A stretch of 64,000 nucleotides of DNA from JABDPF01 sp037384065 (GTDB lineage: Bacteria; Pseudomonadota; Gammaproteobacteria; Xanthomonadales; SZUA-36), in contig JARROJ010000004.1 of assembly GCA_037384065.1 (NCBI GenBank), positions 1-64,000 on the forward strand, given 5' to 3'. Made by a program: the position numbers and the translations under genes. Below, one piece after another: positions 17,104 to 24,509 of the stretch. A model generated the notes under the pieces. The model was not told the origin of the DNA. It saw only the letters and a list, made by a program, of their open reading frames with translations, and ran no database searches. Each line of letters begins with the position of its first letter. Within the stretch, counting starts at the first letter, position 1.

Positions 17104-18877
17104 AGAAGGAGCGGCCGGGCGCGTTGAAGCCGTAGGCCGGTTCGTAGTCCGCGTCGGCCAGGTTCTCGCCCCGGAGTTCGGTGCGCCAGGCCGGGGCGAA
17201 ACGCCACCCCGCCCGCAGATTGACCAGGTCGTACGCCGCCAGCGTGATCCCGCCGAAATCGCTTCGGCTGCCGGAATGAAACCACTCCAGCCCCAGCCAG
17301 GAACCGTTGTCGAAGCGGTAGTCCAGCGTGACCGAGCCCTTGCGCTCCGGGCGTCGCAGCAAGGGGTTCCCGGTCGTCCGGTCCTCGGCGGATTGCAGCG
17401 TCACGTTGGCCTCGAGGTTCCAGCCTCCGCGCCGCCAGTCGCCCGCCAGCTCCAGGCCCTCCACCCGTGCGGTATCGATGTTGATGGCGCGGAAGTTCTC
17501 GCCGCTGAACGCGATCAGGTCGTCGACGTCGGTGCGGTGCACAAACGCGGAAACGCCGCCCGAAGCGTGTCGCCAGCGCACGCCCAGCTCGGCGGAGGTC
17601 GAGGATTCGGGTTCGAGGTCGGGGTTGCCCGCGAACAGTCCGCCGAAGCCTGGCGAGTACTGCTCGTTGAGATTGGGGCCGCGAAACGCGGAACCGAAGC
17701 TGCCCGATACTTCCCAACCCCCGCCTGGCGAAAATCCGGCCGCCAGCTGGCCCGTCGCCTCGCTGCCGAAGCGGCTGTTGTCGTCAAAGCGGCCGGCGGC
17801 CTGCAGGCGCCAGCGGCCCGGCCGGAACGCCCAGGCGGCGAACAGGCCGGTATCGTGCCGGCGCTCGTTCCAGGCGTTCCGCGATGAACCGGTCTCCGTG
17901 TAGTAGTCGAGACCGAAGCTCATGCTGCTGCGCGGGCCGGAATCGTATTCGTTCTGCCAGCTGAACTGGGTGCGGCGCGTTTCGAACCCGGTGCGGTAGA
18001 AGCCGAAATCGGACGCCAGGTCCTCGGCCGAATAGCCGAGCTGAAGCTGGTAGGTCCAGGCGTCGGCGAAACGGCTGTCGAACCCGAGCGAGCCGAAACG
18101 TTGTTCCGCCTCGGAAACGCCCTGGTCGAATTCCGTCTCGCTGTTCAGGGCGAGGAGGCTGTATCGCCATTCGCCGGGTGCGGTCGACAGCGAGCCCTTG
18201 ATGCCGAGGTTGACGGCCTCGAAGCCGTCGTCGTCCGGGTCGTAGTCGAAGCCGTTCGGGTTCTGTGCGGAGAAACCGTCGACGTCGCGATAGCCGGCGT
18301 TGATGCTGATCGCGCTGCCGGGACCGAGCCGGCCCGCGCCGCCTTCGAACGACGCGGTGCCGTAGCTGCCCGCCGTGACCCGGGCGTAAGGGGCCGGATC
18401 GTCCCGCGTGAAGACGTGGATCACGCCCCCGATGGCGTCCGACCCGTACAGGCTGCCCCGGGGACCGCGGACGACCTCGATCCGCTCGACCTGGTTCAGG
18501 GGCAGATGTTCCCAGGCGTACGCGCCGGAATTGGACGATGCGGCGCGAACGCCGTCGATCAGGACGAGCACATGGTTGGAATTGCCGCCGCGCAGGAACA
18601 CGCTGACCTGTGAGCCCGGCCCGCCGGTCCGGACCACGTCGACGCCGGCCTGCAGGCGCAGCAGTTCGGGCAGGTCTTCCGCTGCGCTGCGCTCGATGTC
18701 CGCCCGCGTGAGGACGCTGACCGCCGCCAGTGCATCCGTGATGGGTTCGACCGAGCGGGATGGTGTTACGACCAGGCTGGGTTCCAGTTGGTAGACCTGC
18801 GTGTCGTCGGCCAGGAGGGGGCCGAGGCAGCCGGTCAGGACCAGCAGCCCTACCGGCAGGCGGATTCCGTTCGTCAT
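17078..18877 (-). CDS. btuB: TonB-dependent vitamin B12 receptor
   Basis: 599-residue outer membrane receptor that imports cobalamin using TonB energy. A signal peptide (LPVGLLVLTGCLGPLLADD) is followed by a TonB box (PSLVVTPSR), a plug domain (ADIERSAAEDLPELLRLQAGVDVVRTGGPGSQVSVFLRGGNSNHVLVLIDGVR, then VERIEVVRGPRGSLYGSDAIGGVI), and a 22-strand barrel ending FFISLSWLP. Length and the plug sequence match BtuB. The start at 18877 has AAGGAAACC upstream; the frame is open further up through the riboswitch but is not coding. Cobalamin control is shown by the riboswitch at 18948-19188. The 3' end overlaps ygbA by 26 bases. Confidence 0.94.
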   Translation of the reverse strand: MTNGIRLPVGLLVLTGCLGPLLADDTQVYQLEPSLVVTPSRSVEPITDALAAVSVLTRADIERSAAEDLPELLRLQAGVDVVRTGGPGSQVSVFLRGGNSNHVLVLIDGVRAASSNSGAYAWEHLPLNQVERIEVVRGPRGSLYGSDAIGGVIHVFTRDDPAPYARVTAGSYGTASFEGGAGRLGPGSAISINAGYRDVDGFSAQNPNGFDYDPDDDGFEAVNLGIKGSLSTAPGEWRYSLLALNSETEFDQGVSEAEQRFGSLGFDSRFADAWTYQLQLGYSAEDLASDFGFYRTGFETRRTQFSWQNEYDSGPRSSMSFGLDYYTETGSSRNAWNERRHDTGLFAAWAFRPGRWRLQAAGRFDDNSRFGSEATGQLAAGFSPGGGWEVSGSFGSAFRGPNLNEQYSPGFGGLFAGNPDLEPESSTSAELGVRWRHASGGVSAFVHRTDVDDLIAFSGENFRAINIDTARVEGLELAGDWRRGGWNLEANVTLQSAEDRTTGNPLLRRPERKGSVTLDYRFDNGSWLGLEWFHSGSRSDFGGITLAAYDLVNLRAGWRFAPAWRTELRGENLADADYEPAYGFNAPGRSFFISLSWLP

Positions 18878-18947
18878 GGTTTCCTTCTTCGCACACCCGC
18901 GACGTGGCGCGCTGCGAGAGGAGGATTCCGCGGATGCCGCAGACCCT

Positions 18948-19188
18948 GGTTGCCCTCCGCAACGCGGTTGCTCGAGACCCTGGGCCGGTCTCCGGACTTG
19001 CGCGTTGTCCTTGCGGATCGGGCCGCGGCGCCTTCCCACACCTGCGTGCAGTGGCTTGGCCGCGGTCGTGCCGGTCTGGCCGGCGGTCGCGCTTACCGTT
19101 GCGGGGGCAGTGCCGGACTCACACCGGCTTCCCGTTTCACCCGTTGGCCGCGCGGTATGACGTCAATTCGCGGTAGCGTTCGGGCACC
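18948..19188 (-). ncRNA. cobalamin (AdoCbl) riboswitch upstream of btuB
   Basis: Read on the minus strand, the conserved core is clear: GGGAAGCCGGTG, then TCCGGCACTGCCCCCGC and AACGGTAAGC, then GCCACTG, and the B12 box AGTCCGGAGACCGGCC. The ends GGTGCCC (19188-19182) and GGGCAACC (18955-18948) close a P1 stem with one bulge. It lies 70 bases before the btuB ATG and is expected to turn btuB off when adenosylcobalamin is abundant, probably by hiding the ribosome site since no terminator with a T-run follows. This explains the 376 bases without a gene between btuB and fadE. Confidence 0.95.
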
Positions 19189-19195
19189 CAAGGCA

Positions 19196-19239
19196 AAGGT
19201 CCCGTCGCGGCGCCGGCAAGGCGTCCGCGGCGGGACCCG
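19196..19239 (-). terminator. possible fadE terminator / start of the btuB leader
   Basis: On the minus strand GGTCCCG pairs with CGGGACC, with a GC-rich inner stem, followed by TTTG. It lies 15 bases after the fadE stop. The short T-run makes termination uncertain, and the hairpin would also be within the btuB transcript if the promoter at 19241-19249 is used. Confidence 0.4.
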
Positions 19240-19240
19240 G

Positions 19241-19249
19241 AGTATAACA
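19241..19249 (-). promoter_or_regulatory. extended -10 promoter of the btuB transcript
   Basis: The minus strand reads TGTTATACT at 19249-19241, an extended -10 element (TGn followed by TATACT). Transcription would start near 19234, about 46 bases before the riboswitch. The -35 region (near 19264-19269) is weak, as expected for extended -10 promoters. Confidence 0.5.
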
Positions 19250-19253
19250 GCAA

Positions 19254-21722
19254 TCAGGCCGCGTGCGGCGTGTCCACGGCCCGGTCGGGGCGCCGACCCG
19301 CGGCCAGTTCGTCCGTATCGAACTCGTCGACGGCAATGATCTCCGCCACCAGTTCGCGCACCTGCTCGAGGATCTTCGCTTCCTCCGCGGTGATCACGGC
19401 CTTGTCCAGGGCTTCCTGCAACCGTTCTTCCCAGGTGATGCCGCGGACTTCGCCCTGCTTGATGGCCTTTGACAACTTGCGTTCCAGCGGTTCGGCGGCG
19501 ATCACCTTCGGCAGGGCCGCCTCCATGAAGCTGACCGGGTGGTCCGAGGTTTCGGACAGGAAGACGCCGTGGCAAAGCCGCTCGCGCGTGTCAGAGGGCG
19601 TGAGCAACAGTTGCGCCACGCGGTGCGTCAGGCGGTCGCCGGGCGCGCGCTCGCGCCGCCCGAACGGAAACACGATGAACTTCAGCAGTCCGCGCATCGG
19701 CCTGCTCGGGAAGTTGTCGACGACCTTGCGCAGGGCGACCTGCGTCTTGTAGATCGCGTCGTGGAAGGCCCAGGCCAGAATCGCCTGGTCGGCCGCCGGC
19801 CGCCCCTGGGCTTCGAATCGTTTCAGCATCGCCGAGCAGATGTACAGGTGGCTGAGCACATCGCCGAGACGCGCCGAGAGGTGCTCCTTCTGCTTCATCT
19901 TGCCGCCGAGCACCAGCATCGAGACGTCGGAAACGAACGCCAGGGAGGCCGAGTAGCGCGACAGTTTCTTGTAGTACTTGGCGGTCTTGCGGTCGTGCGG
20001 GACGATCATGAACTTGCCGAAGCTCAGCCCCAGAACGAGGCTGCGGACCGCGTTGCGGATCGAGTAGCCGACGTGCGAGAAGAGCAGGTCGTCGAAGCGC
20101 TCGATCCGGCGGCGCGGATCCTCCAGCCGGGCGGCCTCCATCTCCTTCAACACGTAGGGATGGCAGCGAATGGCGCCCTGACCGAAGATCATCAGGTTGC
20201 GGGTCAGGATGTTCGCCCCTTCCACCGTGATGGACACCGGGATGCCCTGCCAGCCGCGCCCCAGGTAATTGCGCGGACCGAGGATGATGCCCTTGCCGCC
20301 GTGCACGTCCATCGCGTCGCGGACCGTTTCCCGCGCCATCTCGGTGGCGTGGTACTTGGCGATCGCCGACGGCACGGCCGGCTTCTCGCCGAGGTCGACG
20401 GCGCTGGCCGTCATGCGCGACAGGGCGGATGTGCGGTAGGCGTTGGCCGCGATGCGCGCCAGCGCGGCTTCGACACCCTCGAAACGGCCGATCGGCAGGT
20501 TGAACTGCTTGCGGATGCGGGCGTAGGCGCCGGTCGCCAGGGCGGCCATCTTGGTGCCGCCGGTCGACGTGGACGGCAGCGAAATCGCACGGCCAACCGA
20601 CAGGCATTCGACCAGCATGCGCCAGCCCTGACCGGCCATCTCGACGCCGCCGATCAAAGCGTCCAGCGGGACGAACACGTCCTTGCCCCGTACCGGGCCG
20701 TTCTGGAACGGCATGTTCAGCGGCATGTGCCGCTTGCCGAGTTCCAGGCCCTCGGTGTCGCTCGGCACCAGCGCGAGACTGATGCCCATGTCCTCGACCT
20801 CGCCCAGCAGACCGTCGGGGTCGTACATGCGAAAGGCGATGCCGACGAGCGTCGCGATCGGCGCCAGCGTGATGTACCGCTTGTCGAAGGTCATCCGGAT
20901 GCCGAGGACTTCCTTGCCCTTGTATTTCTGCTTGCAGACGATCCCGTAATCCGGGATCGACGTCGCGTCCGACCCGGCGGTCGGTCCGGTGAGGCCGAAA
21001 CACGGGATTTCCTCACCGCGCGCGAGACGCGGCAGGTAGTGGTTCTTCTGCTCCTCGGTGCCGTACTCGAGCAGCAGCTCACCCGGTCCCAGCGAGTTGG
21101 GCACTGCGACCGTCGAGGCGGTGACGCCGCATACCGAGGAGATCTTCTGCAGCACCGCGCGATGCGCCAGTGCCGAGAAGCCGAGCCCGCCGTATTCCTT
21201 GGGAATGATCATGCCGAAGAAGCGGTTTTTCTTCAGGAAATCCCAGGTCTCGGGGTTGAGGTCCGCGTCGACGTGCGTGATTTCCCAGGAATCGAGCATC
21301 TGGCAGAGTTCTTCGACCGGGCCGTCGAGGAAGGACTGCTCTTCGACGGTCAGCGTCAGATAGGGCTGTTTCTTCAATACGCTCCAGTCCGGCCGGCCCG
21401 CGAACAGTTCGCCTTCCCAGCCGACGGTGCCGGCATCGAGCGCAGCCTGTTCGGTATCCGATATCTCCGGGAGCATGCGGCGGAACTGCTTGAGGAACGG
21501 CCCGCTGATGAACTGCTGACGCCAGGGAACGACGTTCAGCGGAATCGCGATGATTGCGAAGACGGCCGCGATGATCACCAGGCTGAGAAGGGAAACGGAG
21601 CCGGTCGCGCCGAACAGGACGATACCGCCGGCCATGGCCGCGGTCCAGACCAGCAGGGTGGTCCCGTAGTAGGCACAGGCCAGTGAAATGGCCAGAAGGG
21701 TAACGAGCAACAGCCACGTCAT
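19254..21722 (-). CDS. fadE: acyl-CoA dehydrogenase of fatty acid beta-oxidation
   Basis: 822 residues, close to the 814 of E. coli FadE. FadE carries out the first, FAD-dependent step of beta-oxidation, turning acyl-CoA into trans-2-enoyl-CoA. Two N-terminal membrane segments (about residues 1-45 and 45-65) anchor it, as in E. coli. The dehydrogenase core shows FFGMIIPKEYGGLGFSALAH, FGLTGPTAGSDATSIPD, and DAMDVHGGKGIILGPRNYLGRGWQG with SITVEGANILTRNLMIFGQGA. The C-terminal third is the FadE-specific DUF1974 domain. The start at 21722 has GGAGAG upstream. Its promoter is overlaid by a palindrome and it is divergent from a TetR gene, so repression by that protein and release by an acyl-CoA or fatty acid is likely. 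Confidence 0.96.
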   Translation of the reverse strand: MTWLLLVTLLAISLACAYYGTTLLVWTAAMAGGIVLFGATGSVSLLSLVIIAAVFAIIAIPLNVVPWRQQFISGPFLKQFRRMLPEISDTEQAALDAGTVGWEGELFAGRPDWSVLKKQPYLTLTVEEQSFLDGPVEELCQMLDSWEITHVDADLNPETWDFLKKNRFFGMIIPKEYGGLGFSALAHRAVLQKISSVCGVTASTVAVPNSLGPGELLLEYGTEEQKNHYLPRLARGEEIPCFGLTGPTAGSDATSIPDYGIVCKQKYKGKEVLGIRMTFDKRYITLAPIATLVGIAFRMYDPDGLLGEVEDMGISLALVPSDTEGLELGKRHMPLNMPFQNGPVRGKDVFVPLDALIGGVEMAGQGWRMLVECLSVGRAISLPSTSTGGTKMAALATGAYARIRKQFNLPIGRFEGVEAALARIAANAYRTSALSRMTASAVDLGEKPAVPSAIAKYHATEMARETVRDAMDVHGGKGIILGPRNYLGRGWQGIPVSITVEGANILTRNLMIFGQGAIRCHPYVLKEMEAARLEDPRRRIERFDDLLFSHVGYSIRNAVRSLVLGLSFGKFMIVPHDRKTAKYYKKLSRYSASLAFVSDVSMLVLGGKMKQKEHLSARLGDVLSHLYICSAMLKRFEAQGRPAADQAILAWAFHDAIYKTQVALRKVVDNFPSRPMRGLLKFIVFPFGRRERAPGDRLTHRVAQLLLTPSDTRERLCHGVFLSETSDHPVSFMEAALPKVIAAEPLERKLSKAIKQGEVRGITWEERLQEALDKAVITAEEAKILEQVRELVAEIIAVDEFDTDELAAGRRPDRAVDTPHAA

Positions 21723-21739
21723 GACAACTCTCCAATTGC

Positions 21740-21781
21740 TTCCATACGCCAGAGTATGGAAAACCCGAAAGGCCAAGTCAA
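21740..21781 (-). promoter_or_regulatory. fadE promoter and overlapping operator
   Basis: On the minus strand TTGACT (21781-21776), a 17-base spacer and CATACT (21758-21753) form a sigma-70 promoter. A perfect inverted repeat, TTCCATAC-N6-GTATGGAA (21740-21761), covers the -10 and the start point. Placement fits a repressor site, most simply for the divergent TetR protein. Confidence 0.7.
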
Positions 21782-21841
21782 CTTGCAAATTGAAACGCGC
21801 TACACTTGTTCGGCACGCGGGACGGAGGACCGAGGGGCGCT

Positions 21842-22420
21842 ATGAAACCCTTGATGAGAAACGACAAGGCGACGCTGACGGCGGCGGACTGGGAGCGCGA
21901 GGCGCTGGAACTGATCGCCGATTGCGGCGTGCAGGCGCTCGCGATCGAACCGCTGGCGCGGCGCATGGGCATTACCAAGGGCAGTTTTTACTGGCACTTC
22001 AGTGGCCGCGAATCACTGCTCGAGCGGGCCCTGGAACGCTGGGAGGAGCATGACAGCCGCAACCTCAACAAATCCCTCGGCGAAATCGACGATCCGCGCG
22101 AGCGTCTGGTGTCGTTTTTTCGTCGCGTCGGTCGGGAGAAGCTGACCCACGAGGTGTACAGCGAACTCTGCGCAGCGGCGGGTCACCCCCAGGTCGAGCC
22201 GGTCCTGGAGCGCGTCGCCGAACGGCGCATGCAGCACCTCTCGGCGGCGTTCGAGGAATTGGGCATGGCGCCGGAACGGGCGCGGCACCAGGCGCGCCTG
22301 ACTTACTCGGTGTATCTGGGTTTTCTGCAGTTGCAGCGCCAGCACCAGACGCCGAGCCTGAGCAGCGGTGATTTCGAAGCCTACATCGAGCACGTGATCC
22401 AGACCCTGATCCCGGCCTGA
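21842..22420 (+). CDS. TetR/AcrR family transcriptional regulator, likely controlling fadE
   Basis: 192 residues. The N-terminal helix-turn-helix (about residues 20-60: IADCGVQALAIEPLARRMGITKGSFYWHFSGRESLLERAL) is a standard TetR DNA-binding domain; the remainder is a ligand-binding helical domain. It resembles fatty-acid-responsive TetR proteins in context only: it is divergent from fadE across 119 bases that hold a 22-bp palindrome over the fadE promoter. The ATG at 21842 has GAGGGGC upstream and the family-like sequence begins soon after. A possible -10 (TACACT, 21801-21806) precedes it. A terminator-like hairpin overlaps its stop codon. Confidence 0.9.
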   Translation: MKPLMRNDKATLTAADWEREALELIADCGVQALAIEPLARRMGITKGSFYWHFSGRESLLERALERWEEHDSRNLNKSLGEIDDPRERLVSFFRRVGREKLTHEVYSELCAAAGHPQVEPVLERVAERRMQHLSAAFEELGMAPERARHQARLTYSVYLGFLQLQRQHQTPSLSSGDFEAYIEHVIQTLIPA

Positions 22421-22441
22421 ACCCGTCCGCGGAACGGGTTT
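22420..22441 (+). terminator. hairpin at the end of the tetR-type gene
   Basis: AACCCGT (22420-22426) pairs with ACGGGTT (22434-22440) around a 7-base loop and runs into TTTAAA. It begins within the stop codon. The 12-bp palindrome GGGTTTAAACCC (22436-22447) overlaps its right arm. The T-run is short. Confidence 0.5.
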
Positions 22442-22489
22442 AAACCCTTCGCAACGCCCCGTAGTCCAATGTTCATGAGAGGAGGCGCC

Positions 22490-23050
22490 GTGGCACCGTC
22501 GGAAACGATGGCCGCACAACGCGACGAGGACGCGAAACTGGTCGCACTGGCCAGCGACGGGAACCGTATCGCCTTCGAAAAGCTGTACCGCAGGCACCGC
22601 GATCGTATCTACGGTCTGGTCTGGCGGCTCAGCGGCGGCGACCACGCCCTGGCGGAGGACCTGCTGCAGGAAGCCTTCGTTCGCGCCTGGCGCAAGCTGG
22701 ACAGCTTTCGTGGCGACAGCCGGTTCGCGACCTGGCTGCACCGGCTCTCGGTGAACGTGGCGCTGAGTGATCGCCGGATCCGCGTGCGTCGCCTGGAGCA
22801 CGAACGCCCGCTGGAAGGTCAGGCCGAGCGCACGGCGCGCGGGGCCAAAGACGTCACCGCGGCCGAGCACCGGGATCTGGAACGGGCCATTGCCCGATTG
22901 CCGGAACGGGCCCGGACCGTGCTGGTGCTGTTCGACGTGGAGGGCTACAGCCACGCCGAGATCGCCGAGGCGACGGGCATGGCGGTCGGTTCGTCCAAGG
23001 CGCAACTGCACCGGGCGCGAAACCTGGTACGCGAGGAACTGGAGAAATGA
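22490..23050 (+). CDS. ECF-family RNA polymerase sigma factor
   Basis: 186 residues. Region 2 (about residues 20-95: FEKLYRRHRDRIYGLVWRLSGG, EDLLQEAFVRAWRKLDSFRGDSRFATWLHRLSVNVAL) and region 4 (about 120-180: LPERARTVLVLFDVEGYSHAEIAEATGMAVGSSKAQLHRARNLVREEL) are clear, with no regions 1 or 3. The GTG at 22490 is preferred because GGAGG lies 4 bases upstream; ATG codons at 22469 and 22475 lie before that site. Its end overlaps the anti-sigma-like gene by ATGA, and a DUF4097 gene follows in the same way, so the three form one operon. The stimulus is unknown. Confidence 0.93.
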   Translation: MAPSETMAAQRDEDAKLVALASDGNRIAFEKLYRRHRDRIYGLVWRLSGGDHALAEDLLQEAFVRAWRKLDSFRGDSRFATWLHRLSVNVALSDRRIRVRRLEHERPLEGQAERTARGAKDVTAAEHRDLERAIARLPERARTVLVLFDVEGYSHAEIAEATGMAVGSSKAQLHRARNLVREELEK

Positions 23051-23583
23051 ATTCGAACTGGACAGAACGGGACTTGCTGGAACGGATGGCCCGCCTGCCG
23101 CGGGAAATCCGGCCGCCGCACGATCCGTGGCTGAAAATCGCCGCCCGACTGGATGAACCGGCCGTGGCGGACAGCCGCGCCCCGGCGCCCGGTTGGGCCC
23201 TGCGCGCGGTCGCGGCGCTGGCGGTTGCCGCGCTGGCCCTCGGGGTCGTGTTCAGCACGCCGGACCGCGCGGGGCCGGAACCCGAGCGCCTGGCCGCGGC
23301 GCCCCCCCTGATCGTCGGCAGCGAGGCCGAGTACCGCGCCGCCTTTCGCGAATTCCTGCCGCTGGGCGAGGCGCGTGTCGCGCTCTCGTCGGGCACCGTC
23401 GCGACCATCGAGAACAGCTGGTCGGCCCTGGTGAGCGCGGAACGGGATTTGCAGGCCGCGCTGAACAAAAACCCGGACAACCGGTTTCTCAATCAGAAGA
23501 TGTTGGAACTGCGTTCCCGCCAGCTGGGCTTCCTCAGGCAACTGGCGGGGCTCGAACACAGCAACAGGAGACTGAGCATATGA
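23047..23583 (+). CDS. probable membrane-anchored anti-sigma factor
   Basis: 178 residues with one hydrophobic segment at about residues 50-68 (ALRAVAALAVAALALGVVF). The N-terminal 45 residues (LLERMARLPREIRPPHDPWLKIAARL) resemble the cytosolic part of anti-sigma proteins that follow ECF genes in Xanthomonadales-like genomes; the periplasmic part is helical and rich in Arg and Leu. It lacks the HxxxCxxC zinc motif, so zinc-based redox sensing is not expected. It overlaps the sigma gene (ATGA at 23047) and the next gene (ATGA at 23580). The role is inferred from position and topology; I do not see a defined catalytic domain. Confidence 0.75.
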   Translation: MNSNWTERDLLERMARLPREIRPPHDPWLKIAARLDEPAVADSRAPAPGWALRAVAALAVAALALGVVFSTPDRAGPEPERLAAAPPLIVGSEAEYRAAFREFLPLGEARVALSSGTVATIENSWSALVSAERDLQAALNKNPDNRFLNQKMLELRSRQLGFLRQLAGLEHSNRRLSI

Positions 23584-24485
23584 AACGGAAGGAATTGAAC
23601 CGAATGACGTGGCGGCTTGGCGCCGGTTTCGCATTCGCCCTGTTGTTGCTGCCTGGCGGCGCGATCGCGGGCGAGACGGTCGATACGACGCTGGCAATGC
23701 CGGCCGATGGCCTGGTTCGGGTGGAGAACCTCGCCGGACTGGTCGAACTGTCGGCGTGGGACCGGGCCGAGGCCCAGGTGCGGGGCGAGACCGGCGACAG
23801 CGTAGAGGAAATCATCATCCGCGAAACCGCCAACGGCATCCTGGTCGAGGTCCGCAACCGCAAGAACGAGCGCACGGTGGACAACACCGAACTGTATCTG
23901 CGGATTCCCGCCGGCGCGCGCATCGAGGCCGAGGGCGTGAGTTCCGACTTCCGCGTTCGGGGTAACCGTGGCGAGGCCATCGATCTTCGTACGGTCAGCG
24001 GCGACCTCGAAGTGGAAGCCGAGACCGACCGTCTCGAATTGCATTCCGTGAGCGGCGACGTGGAGTTCGTCGGCCGCGCCGGCCGCACCGCGGTGGAAGC
24101 GGTCAGCGGCGACGTCACGCTGTCCGGCTCGGCCGGCGAGGTTAAAGTCAGCACGGTCTCCGGTGACCTGACGCTCGAAGGCGGCGAGATTTCGCGCGGC
24201 CAGTTCGAGTCGGTGTCCGGTGAACTGCGCCTCGAACTGTCCCTGGCCGACGAGGGCCGACTGAGTTGCGATTCGATGAGCGGCGACGTCGAAATCCGTC
24301 TGCCGGCTGCACAGGAGGCCGCATTCAGCGCGCAGAGCTACAGCGGCAATATCCGCTCGGACTTTGGTGACGTGGCGCGTGCGTCGCGCGGACCGGGGTC
24401 ATCGCTGGATACGCAAATCGGCGACAACGGGGCGCGTGTGCGGGTGGAAACGTTCAGCGGCGACGTCGCGATTCGCGCCCGCTGA
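23580..24485 (+). CDS. exported DUF4097 beta-helix protein
   Basis: 301 residues. A signal peptide (residues about 9-32, RLGAGFAFALLLLPGGAIA) precedes a repetitive beta-rich domain. The motif V-S-G-D-(L/V)-x-(L/V/F) recurs at least six times (TVSGDLEVE, SVSGDVEFV, AVSGDVTLS, TVSGDLTLE, SMSGDVEIR, TFSGDVAIR), the pattern of DUF4097 repeat proteins thought to form a parallel beta-helix or stack. The function is unknown; such proteins are often encoded with ECF sigma/anti-sigma pairs, and here the overlap with the anti-sigma gene implies coupled translation. It ends 24 bases before a convergent GTPase gene. Confidence 0.85.
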   Translation: MKRKELNRMTWRLGAGFAFALLLLPGGAIAGETVDTTLAMPADGLVRVENLAGLVELSAWDRAEAQVRGETGDSVEEIIIRETANGILVEVRNRKNERTVDNTELYLRIPAGARIEAEGVSSDFRVRGNRGEAIDLRTVSGDLEVEAETDRLELHSVSGDVEFVGRAGRTAVEAVSGDVTLSGSAGEVKVSTVSGDLTLEGGEISRGQFESVSGELRLELSLADEGRLSCDSMSGDVEIRLPAAQEAAFSAQSYSGNIRSDFGDVARASRGPGSSLDTQIGDNGARVRVETFSGDVAIRAR

Positions 24486-24509
24486 GTCCGGGGCGCGCTG
24501 CGCGCGGCC

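Noticed and set aside
19539..21686. 715-codon open frame on the plus strand opposite fadE
   Set aside because: Composition typical of antisense translation, fully covered by fadE, no start or ribosome site.
22431..22463. ECF-type autoregulatory promoter (GGAAC with CGTA) before the sigma gene
   Set aside because: The spacing is about 24 bases, too long for an ECF promoter.
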